From contig JAGQGA010000126.1 of the NCBI GenBank assembly GCA_020432595.1, positions 1 to 10,629 of the forward strand: a stretch of DNA of 10,629 bases, given 5' to 3'. The position numbers were made by a program, and so were the translations under genes. How positions within the stretch are numbered: position 1 is the stretch's first letter; each line of letters starts with the position of its first letter. Below are positions 6,201-10,629 of this stretch, piece by piece. Under the pieces are notes generated by a model. It worked only from the letters and a program-made list of their open reading frames with translations. It was not told where the DNA came from and ran no database searches. The stretch comes from Anaerolineales bacterium (GTDB taxonomy: Bacteria > Chloroflexota > Anaerolineae > Promineifilales > Promineifilaceae).

Positions 6201-7831
6201 GTTGTTGCCGCAAAGCTAATAATCTCGTCCACATCAATATCTTTTACCAGGCTGCTCTTTAAAATGGCGTTGATAACCCGAAGACGCATTGACTGTTGAC
6301 TGCTTTGCTCATACAAACGCATTCGGTTAATAACAGTCGTTGTTTGGGAGGCAAAAAGTTTCAATCTTTCTAAGTCAGTTCCCGTAAACAAGCTTGTTGT
6401 GCCTTCTTTATTAATCACAACTAGGCACCCAATCACCTCGTTTTCCTGTGCCATAGGTGCCGCAGCAATGGTGCGAATATCAATTTTCTGGGCAATATTT
6501 TGATCAATGCGCTGGTCATCTGCCAAACAGATCACGGATTCATTATTTTGTGTCACCCACCCGCTCAGGCTACTGTGCAATGATGTCCTCATCTGTTTGA
6601 TTGATTGAATATTATTTGTTGTGGCAACCACAACGTTTTGCAAGAGCAGATCGTTTTTTAAATATAAAATGGCACCATCGGCGTTTAATAGCTGGGCTGC
6701 TTCAGCGACGATCATATCGAGCATACTGTCAAGATTCGTTGCAGCTAATAAGGCGCCGTTCACTTTTTGCAGGCTTGACATGACCTTAAGCTGTCTATCT
6801 TGTTCATCAAGCAAGGTTGCTTGTTTGAGGGCAATCGCTACTTGGTTGGAAAAGCTTAAAGCAAGATTGATGTCGTTTTGTGTAAAATAGCGTTCTTCAT
6901 GTGAACAAAGAAAGATCACACCCAAGATTTCAGCTTCGCTGTGCATGGTTGACAAAATCGGAACGGCCGCTGCTGAGACCCATCCCTCTTGGCGAGCAAG
7001 CTCGGTATAGACAAAACGAGGTTCAGCTAAAACATTTTTTGTTGTAATGGCCTCTCGCGTTTGAAAAACTTGCCCAATAAAACTGTCGAGCGTTAAGTAA
7101 GTATCAGGTGTGTTGGCGGGGCGGCCAACGGTTTTTTTGAGGACGAGGTTTTTCTTAATGGGGTCGGCAAGCCAAATGGAGCAGACGGAGACATGCATTA
7201 GCTCCGTGATTTTTTCTACGGTTGTGGTTAATAGCGCATCTTGATCTGAACGGAGCGTTGTTTGACCAATGATTTGGAAGGCTTCCAGCAGTTGTGCGTA
7301 TTGGATTGACATTAAAGCGCGGCTGGCTAATTTTTCCAAGAATTGTTGGGACTCAGAAGAAAAGGCTTGTTTGCTAGGGCTTTCGACATTGAGTACGCCA
7401 ATGACCAGCTTGCGGTCATGCGACAAAATGGGTACCGCCAGCTCAGAGTGCATCACAACATCCTCGGTCAGCGGCAAAGGCTGATAGTGCCAATCACCGA
7501 TTTGGAGATCGCTAATGAGCATGGACTGTTTGTTGCGTGCAACCTGAGCCAGAATGCTGCTGCCATTGACATCCAAGGGGGCAACCCCTTCAGTGAGTGG
7601 CTTTTCGCCAGAACGAGTTAGCAACACTTTGAGGACAAGGTTGTTGTTGCGGCGATTGAGTAATCTTAGCGAGCCAAATTCCGCGTTGAGATGGGTAACG
7701 GCCGTTTTTAGCAAATAATCTAAGGCTTGTTGTGGCTCGCGAAAAGAAAAAACCTCATCAAGCGTGTGATCGCCAGCAAACGGTGGATGGCTGTTTTCTA
7801 TATTGCCAGAAGAATGGTTTGTTGGAAGCAT
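3287..7831 (-). CDS. Hybrid sensor histidine kinase with six GAF-like domains, one PAS and a C-terminal receiver
   Basis: This is a 1514-residue kinase with no membrane span, so it should sense cytoplasmic signals. By eye the order is GAF-like domains at about 34-180, 195-338, 365-503, 530-670 and 690-828, a PAS at 834-945, a sixth GAF at 975-1118, a coiled link, the phospho-acceptor helix at 1135-1200, HATPase at 1208-1349 and a receiver at 1387-1510. GAF domains 1 and 4 share the core SELAVP...IGVLNxES. The likely phospho-histidine is H1146 in LTHKLGG, where classical kinases have HE and a later proline. The ATP site is complete: N1257 in CNAVDAMPDGG, DSGSGID (1287-1293), FEPFFSTK (1301-1308) and GLGIGL (1313-1318). 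In the receiver E1393/D1394, D1437 and a lysine at 1494/1495 are present. AAGGA lies 9 nt before the ATG. It sits between the XRE-Clp_N gene and the single-domain receiver. The GAF ligands cannot be predicted. Confidence 0.93.
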   Translation of the reverse strand: MLPTNHSSGNIENSHPPFAGDHTLDEVFSFREPQQALDYLLKTAVTHLNAEFGSLRLLNRRNNNLVLKVLLTRSGEKPLTEGVAPLDVNGSSILAQVARNKQSMLISDLQIGDWHYQPLPLTEDVVMHSELAVPILSHDRKLVIGVLNVESPSKQAFSSESQQFLEKLASRALMSIQYAQLLEAFQIIGQTTLRSDQDALLTTTVEKITELMHVSVCSIWLADPIKKNLVLKKTVGRPANTPDTYLTLDSFIGQVFQTREAITTKNVLAEPRFVYTELARQEGWVSAAAVPILSTMHSEAEILGVIFLCSHEERYFTQNDINLALSFSNQVAIALKQATLLDEQDRQLKVMSSLQKVNGALLAATNLDSMLDMIVAEAAQLLNADGAILYLKNDLLLQNVVVATTNNIQSIKQMRTSLHSSLSGWVTQNNESVICLADDQRIDQNIAQKIDIRTIAAAPMAQENEVIGCLVVINKEGTTSLFTGTDLERLKLFASQTTTVINRMRLYEQSSQQSMRLRVINAILKSSLVKDIDVDEIISFAATTISQELGYKVDIGLIEEETKIILRATAVHGNLLKTKPCFKKVFKLGEGIIGDVARFGRPIIAPDVSKESRYQNCFESTQSELAVPLILTRKTIGVLNLESNTLGAFTRDDEASFSTIAAGIALALENAQRHQELLALHTIVSSINQSKDLTDVLHQIKEMMNAMACTLFVADPSQSHLTLVKQIGLAEHIIQRVRTFNRGQSIAGKVLENGEALFVQDMVTDPRADGTIHEGDGIAGLASMPIKTEQGLAIGVLNVLTADKRIFTEREQRALEAIGNNLALVLQKVELENSYTRLFDGARDAIVILDLDGTIRDPNLQAELLSGFQRTQLIGKNVTDLILKPNDQIAAQERIMQLARGETLPIQEFELCNDAGQHVFIESNPTPIVDEFGHIISIQSIWRDITKRKKDESVIHQQNKQLQGLLKLSLLPFECKTQADLQTKATKHAEQLLQADVCAIHDLPNGSLGNGRSAFTIRLAEPIITSDSGHPISSTLQKVAATGQSVTHNDIRWTHGHATASPNGIQHLLAVPLKSPERVLGVISAARFWEQNRPPFTKEDLAYFENFANNLTFALEYVRLDELQRKQHAAAQVLEQMGLVGAFLTHKLGGFLGAVAFTTRELRRYYTQPEPAALDLMNELERLSQTSAHVVGQFKQLEKPLSSAKQKLALEPLLQTAVSRTNIPTNINITTYKPRQPLFVWGSHNLLTEVFQGLICNAVDAMPDGGKLTIRSRLIPISNDLLVDFEDSGSGIDPKLAERIFEPFFSTKEEGRGLGIGLWLTRLYLHSLGGDIQVDTTKRQGARFIVRLPTAQNESGLEAPPQPDKAPTEFFEPVLPKYWPARTKKIQNILIIEDEQYWQDILRIALRERGIACQVVDNRQQASQVIATAAFDAYLVDGRLVSNDSKNQDGLEVVKNILAKNKTAQVIFLSSWEEMLSQAKKLFGKHKNVIIIDKKVARNVEMILDSLSTTPNVQ

Positions 7832-7857
7832 GGGAACATGTCCTTAATTCAGTGAGC

Positions 7858-7877
7858 AGGGTTGATTTATCAGCCCT
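7858..7877. repeat. Small hairpin between the XRE-Clp_N gene and the kinase gene
   Basis: AGGGTTGAT (7858-7866) and ATCAGCCCT (7869-7877) form a 9-bp inverted repeat with one imperfect pair and a 2-nt centre. It sits in the 67-nt gap between the two genes. It has no T-run, so it may tune read-through or mRNA stability rather than end transcription. It could also be chance. Confidence 0.35.
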
Positions 7878-7898
7878 TGCCTAGTTGGTGCTAATGAA

Positions 7899-8615
7899 TC
7901 ATTTTGAGGGGCTGCTGATTTGTAGATTAGCTAATAATTGGACGGTACTATTGCCTGAGCGTTCTAATAATTGTGACAATAGACCATTTTCATGGCATAA
8001 CAACGCTTGCCATAGATGGTAACATGTAACGGCCGTTTCTGACCCATGCACCATCTCATATGCTTGATGCTGCACAAGCAGTGCCTCCAACGTGAATTTT
8101 TGGGCGGGTGACAGTGCTGGATAGTCACAGGACAAAATAGCAGAAACCCTTTCTTGAATGGTAAGCAAATTTACCTTCGCTGTTTGCTGCAAATGATCCC
8201 TTTGCCTGGTGTCCACCTCACATAAGGCCAAAAAAAGATGAGGCGTGCCAACAAACTTCGCGCCACACTGTCCAGCAATCTCCTTTGCTTGCTGCAAAAC
8301 ATCCAAATAAGCCCTGCTGCCAATAACAATTACCTGCTGTCTTTCCCGAATCTGCTCAAACTGCGGCAGCGATTTCCCTTGCTCCATCTCATCATAAAGA
8401 TGTAAATATTGCTGCATGGTGGCTAGTGGCAAATCTAACGCCTCTAAATAGGCTACTGCATCGTCTCTACGCGGCAATTTAGGGCTAGTTTCCAACCGCG
8501 AAATCGTTGCTTCATGGCAATGCATTCTTTCAGCAATATCACGCTGTTTCAAGCCCGCCTCAATGCGTAGCCGCCGTAAAAGGTCTCCAAACGCCAAAAT
8601 GAGGTCGTCACTCAT
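7899..8615 (-). CDS. XRE-family regulator fused to two Clp_N-like repeats
   Basis: This 238-residue protein joins two domains not usually found together. Residues 8-62 are an XRE helix-turn-helix (LRRLRIEAGLKQRDIAERM, then HEATISRLE), which binds DNA. Residues 100-160 and 168-231 look like two copies of the Clp N-terminal repeat. Copy one has AYLDVLQQAKEIAGQCGAKF then VGTPHLFLALCE. Copy two has SPAQKFTLEALLVQHQ and, later, YHLWQALLCHENGLLSQLL. In ClpA/ClpC this repeat binds adaptors and substrates, and here no AAA+ ATPase follows. The start is ATG 8615-8613 (MSDD) with GGAGG just upstream. A TTG seven codons earlier is less likely. The gene is first in a likely run with the kinase and receiver genes, and a TTGCA cluster lies before it, suggesting autoregulation. 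The Clp_N part could sense a protein or peptide signal, which is inference. The XRE call is firm and the Clp_N call is by pattern only. Confidence 0.82.
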   Translation of the reverse strand: MSDDLILAFGDLLRRLRIEAGLKQRDIAERMHCHEATISRLETSPKLPRRDDAVAYLEALDLPLATMQQYLHLYDEMEQGKSLPQFEQIRERQQVIVIGSRAYLDVLQQAKEIAGQCGAKFVGTPHLFLALCEVDTRQRDHLQQTAKVNLLTIQERVSAILSCDYPALSPAQKFTLEALLVQHQAYEMVHGSETAVTCYHLWQALLCHENGLLSQLLERSGNSTVQLLANLQISSPSK

Positions 8616-8678
8616 GTTTCCTCCAATTCTGTTCAATGCAGACGAACAAAGAACAAGATAAGCTTACATGATGCTTCC

Positions 8679-8714
8679 TTGCATTGCTGCAAATATTTGC
8701 AAATTCACTTGCAG
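8679..8714. promoter_or_regulatory. TTGCA motif cluster upstream of the XRE-Clp_N gene, possible operator
   Basis: Within 36 bp there are TTGCA at 8679, TGCAA at 8688, the palindrome TGCAAATATTTGCA (8688-8701), the overlapping TTTGCAAA (8696-8703) and TTGCA at 8709. The segment starting at 8697 (TTGCAAATTCACTTGCAG) is shared, with small differences, with the cluster before the microproteins. It lies about 80 nt before the start codon of a helix-turn-helix gene, the usual place for an autoregulatory operator. No experiment supports this and no clear -10/-35 pair could be fixed next to it. Confidence 0.45.
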
Positions 8715-9032
8715 ATAGGTTTGATGACCGATGGTCTGTTAGCAGGTCAATAGATTATTTTGTGAGGTGAATAGCGACCATTCTTAAAATGCCTGCTGTT
8801 TACATCCGAGGAGGCAAACTTTTTGCAAAGACGTTCGCACGCTGACCATAGCTGCAACTGGCAACAAGGAAGTATCTAAAAACAACCATTTACTCAAACT
8901 CATGACCCTAAAGCCACCTTTAGTTTAGCAAATGTTCTCGTTTTCTGAAAGGAGGATATGGCCCTTTGGTGCGCGAAATTGTTGTTGATGGCTACTCAAT
9001 GGTGCGGTTGACAGCATCCTGAGCTTTCACCC
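8715..9032. other. Non-coding gap, no gene seen
   Basis: This is the middle of the 525-bp gap between the NUDIX gene and the XRE-Clp_N gene. Two more TGCA-type sites occur (TTGCA at 8823 and TGCAA at 8853), with a small inverted repeat GCAAA-CTT-TTTGC at 8814-8826. A 6-bp hairpin, CTAAAG-CCAC-CTTTAG, lies at 8908-8923. Short open frames exist on both strands, but none has a sensible ribosome binding site and length together. I see no RNA gene. Confidence 0.4.
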
Positions 9033-9130
9033 GTCATTCTGACCAACAGAAGGAATTTTTAGCCTAGCCGGAAAACGTGCTTAAATGGCGCGAAAGACCC
9101 CTCACTCCGAAGACTTCGTTCGGAATGACA
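9033..9130. repeat. Inverted-repeat element, possibly a small dispersed repeat
   Basis: GTCATTCTGA (9033-9042) and TCGGAATGAC (9120-9129) are imperfect inverted ends about 98 bp apart. Inside the right end is a compact palindrome, CGAAGACTTCG (9108-9118). The element ends 11 nt after the stop codon of the NUDIX gene. It has no coding capacity. The layout resembles a miniature non-autonomous element or a REP-like sequence, and it might also help end NUDIX transcription. Only one copy is present here, so calling it a dispersed repeat is inference. Confidence 0.45.
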
Positions 9131-9140
9131 GGATGATATT

Positions 9141-9593
9141 TTACCACGCCCCCAATCCCGTTACCTGTTCCCGCCGCACATATTCCGCCACCCGGTTGCG
9201 CGTCGCCTTTGAGGCATCGGGAGGCAGTTGCCAAACGGGGAAAAACTGGAACCGTTCAATTTCAAAGTCGGTGTTGCCCGTCATGGTGAAATCTTCGCAG
9301 AGAAGAACGGCGACGTGGTGGTTGTGGTGGGGGCGGGAGTAGATGCCAAAAACGCGCACGTCGCCTAGCGTGGCACCTAGCTCTTCTTGGGCTTCGCGGC
9401 GGCCGGCTGCCTCTACCGCCTCTCCTTTTTGAATGCCGCCACCGGGCAAATACCAGTCGTTGCCATATTTGTGTTTGACTAGCAGAACTTGGTCGTCTTG
9501 GATAAGTAATAGCTTTACGCCGAGGCGCATGGGTTTGAAGAGGAGCAGGATGAGATTTACCCCATCGTTGATGAGTCGAAGAATGATGTGCAT
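9141..9593 (-). CDS. NUDIX hydrolase
   Basis: This 150-residue enzyme belongs to the family that cleaves nucleoside diphosphates linked to another group, using a divalent metal. The NUDIX box is complete: G52, five residues, E58, seven residues, then REAQEELGA (66-74), with the metal-binding glutamates at E70 and E71. It is preceded by the typical YLPGGGIQKGE. The substrate cannot be told from the sequence. An unusual hydrophobic lead (LILLLFKPMRLGVKLLLI, about 14-31) precedes the first core strand. I start at ATG 9593-9591 (MHIILRL). The open frame continues upstream to a TTG, but that extension is only translated 7-bp repeat. No Shine-Dalgarno sequence is visible, because the repeat array ends 10 nt before the ATG. 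It follows the ABC permease gene and may be co-transcribed with it, without any clear functional link. Confidence 0.92.
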   Translation of the reverse strand: MHIILRLINDGVNLILLLFKPMRLGVKLLLIQDDQVLLVKHKYGNDWYLPGGGIQKGEAVEAAGRREAQEELGATLGDVRVFGIYSRPHHNHHVAVLLCEDFTMTGNTDFEIERFQFFPVWQLPPDASKATRNRVAEYVRREQVTGLGAW

Positions 9594-9603
9594 TGTTTTG
9601 TGT

Positions 9604-9657
9604 AACCAGTAATCAGTAATCGGTAAACAGTAATCAGTAGTTGGTAGATTACTGGTT
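9604..9657. repeat. 7-bp tandem repeat array at the permease/NUDIX junction
   Basis: Six imperfect units run from 9605 to 9646: ACCAGTA, ATCAGTA, ATCGGTA, AACAGTA, ATCAGTA and GTTGGTA. An inverted end follows. AACCAGTAAT (9604-9613) and ATTACTGGTT (9648-9657) are exact inverted copies, giving a 10-bp stem. The right end supplies the stop codon (TAA, 9651-9649) of the permease gene, and the left end stops 10 nt before the NUDIX ATG. The layout matches the array at the xseB/ftsY junction, but the unit sequence is different. Confidence 0.8.
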
Positions 9658-10407
9658 GTTGGTTCGGTTGACAAGGTGGCTCATGAGGACGGCCACCAAA
9701 AGCAGTACGGCTAAATCAATGGCAAGTTGCGGCGCGACTGGGCCGAGCAGGGTTTGGCGCAGGGCAGAAGCGGCGTAGGTGGCGGGGCTAAAACGGCCGA
9801 TTATTTGCATGGTTGCTGGCAGCCGCGATGGTGGGAAGACGACCGGCCCCATGCTGAGAAGCAAGAAGATGATGAGGGTGGTCAGTGGCCCGGCTTCGGC
9901 TGGTGAACGCATTTTGATGCCAATGAAGGCTCCGAGGGCGGCGAGGGGAACGGCCGTTAATGGCAGCACGATCAGAATAAACGGGTTGATATGCAGACCA
10001 ATTCCCAAAAACCAACTGCCAAAGAGGATGGTAACGAGCGTGGCGGGCAGCGAAAGGAGGAAAAAGGCCAGCAGCGTTGCCAGCACCAGCAGCGAACGGC
10101 GCACGGGCAGGGTGGCGAAGTAGGTCAGGGTTCCCATGGCTTTCATATAGGCAAAGTTGCTGGAAACGCGGTTGAGGTTTTCAAACATCAGCGCCATGAC
10201 GACATTGCCGGTGAGGACGTAGGTAAGGGCTTCCGCGCCAGCATCGCGGGCGAAAAGGCCAAGCCCCATGAGACTAAGCAGTGGGACAATGATGCCGGTG
10301 AGCAGGGTGCTGCGCCACGCCCAGCGAAAGTTGGAAAGCTGGATGAGGGTGAGATCGAGCAGTTGGGTGGCGGCCGATGGCCGTTTATTCATCACGTTGG
10401 GTGGCAT
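9649..10407 (-). CDS. ABC-2 type transporter permease
   Basis: This is the membrane subunit of an ABC-2 exporter, about 252 residues, pairing with the ATPase encoded just upstream. Six hydrophobic spans are visible at about 34-51, 60-78, 106-132, 142-163, 174-192 and 229-247. After span five comes the ABC-2 hallmark stretch FPPSRLPATMQIIGRF, then SPATYAASALRQ. The exported substrate cannot be predicted, and drug, lipid or polysaccharide export are all possible. Two starts are plausible: ATG at 10407 (MPPNV) or ATG at 10392 (MNKRP). The latter overlaps the ATPase stop codon as ATGAATAA, a typical translational coupling. Neither has a clear ribosome binding site. The C-terminal residues NNQ and the stop codon are in the 7-bp repeat array, so the natural end may have been altered. 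Confidence 0.9.
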   Translation of the reverse strand: MPPNVMNKRPSAATQLLDLTLIQLSNFRWAWRSTLLTGIIVPLLSLMGLGLFARDAGAEALTYVLTGNVVMALMFENLNRVSSNFAYMKAMGTLTYFATLPVRRSLLVLATLLAFFLLSLPATLVTILFGSWFLGIGLHINPFILIVLPLTAVPLAALGAFIGIKMRSPAEAGPLTTLIIFLLLSMGPVVFPPSRLPATMQIIGRFSPATYAASALRQTLLGPVAPQLAIDLAVLLLVAVLMSHLVNRTNNQ

Positions 10408-10629
10408 AGTGCAGGTACAAATCTTCGAGCGTAGCCGAATGCAGCCGGAAGTCGTCGAGTTGGGTGAGGTTGAGGTGGGTAAAAACGGCCGTTATGGCCT
10501 CTTGCGGCAGCCGCAGCAGCCAACGCCCTGGCTCAACGATGATCGGGTTGAAAGATGGCGGCAGCGCGGGCGGTGCGGCGGGGTCAAAAAACAGTTCCAG
10601 CCGCAGCAGTTGGTCTACTTGTTTCTTTA
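10385..10629 (-). CDS. ABC transporter ATP-binding protein, C-terminal end
   Basis: This is the last 80 or so codons of a gene that enters from the right edge and ends at TAA (10387-10385). Visible stretches include LLRLELFFDP, PIIVEPGRWLLRLPQEAITA, and the end FRLHSATLEDLYLHYATQ. A final xxPTLEDVFL-like motif after a small beta-rich region is typical of the C-terminus of ATPases that work with ABC-2 permeases, and here it reads SATLEDLYL. The Walker motifs lie outside the window, so the call depends on this tail and on the overlapping permease gene. The stop overlaps the permease start region, so the two subunits are very likely made together. Confidence 0.78.
   Translation of the reverse strand, partial: KKQVDQLLRLELFFDPAAPPALPPSFNPIIVEPGRWLLRLPQEAITAVFTHLNLTQLDDFRLHSATLEDLYLHYATQRDE

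Noticed and set aside
3287..7831. Bacteriophytochrome instead of a general multi-GAF kinase
   Set aside because: No PHY domain or bilin-binding cysteine context was recognised, and the GAF domains look like general signal-sensing ones with VLNVES-type cores.
8784..8903. 39-codon minus-strand frame (MSLSKWLFLDTSLL...) in the gap upstream of the XRE-Clp_N gene
   Set aside because: There is no ribosome binding site at a sensible distance, no clear domain or membrane-span pattern, and it is too short to support alone.
8958..9011. 17-codon plus-strand frame after AGGAGG
   Set aside because: The AGGAGG is only 2 nt from the ATG, the product is tiny, and it is the only plus-strand candidate in a window of minus-strand genes.
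9991..10434. 147-codon plus-strand frame
   Set aside because: It is antisense to the ABC permease. Its composition (rich in G, Q, H, K, E) is what reversed membrane-protein codons give, and no motif is seen.

Overview
All genes in this window lie on the minus strand. The window is probably a piece of a Chloroflexota chromosome, perhaps an Anaerolineae-like or Promineifilum-like filament. That placement is an inference from a cytoplasmic sensor kinase packed with GAF domains, the overall gene style, and an extremely over-represented decamer palindrome, AACGGCCGTT (ten exact copies, all inside genes). No taxonomic marker gene is present to prove it.

In transcription order (right to left) the window holds four blocks. 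(1) 10629-9141: the C-terminal end of an ABC transporter ATPase, its overlapping ABC-2 permease, and a NUDIX hydrolase. (2) 9140-8616: a gap of about 500 bp with an inverted-repeat element next to the NUDIX gene and a TTGCA motif cluster next to the following gene. (3) 8615-1647: a signalling block. It contains a regulator that joins an XRE helix-turn-helix to two Clp_N-like repeats, a 1514-residue hybrid histidine kinase (six GAF-like domains, one PAS, a kinase core and a receiver), a stand-alone receiver protein, two unlisted single-helix membrane microproteins of 32 and 36 residues with strong ribosome binding sites, and an OmpR-type winged-helix protein that has no receiver. (4) 1528-1: housekeeping genes xseB, ftsY and the 5' part of prfB, the last with a canonical programmed +1 frameshift site (GGAGG, 3 nt, CTT TGA C).

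The signalling block looks like a functional unit. The kinase and receiver proteins have no DNA-binding output, while the winged-helix protein downstream has no receiver. A TTGCA-rich motif of about 18 bp is shared by the region before the XRE-Clp_N gene and the region before the microprotein genes. This suggests, without proving, that the XRE-Clp_N protein controls both itself and the microprotein/winged-helix unit.

Two gene junctions (xseB/ftsY and permease/NUDIX) are filled by 7-bp tandem repeats in inverted arrangement. Both arrays have the same layout: the repeat supplies the stop codon of the upstream gene and ends 10 nt before the start codon of the next gene, which has no visible Shine-Dalgarno sequence. 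Other non-coding structures are a perfect 30-bp palindrome after the receiver gene and a long imperfect hairpin between ftsY and prfB. I see no tRNA, rRNA, CRISPR array, transposase or phage gene.
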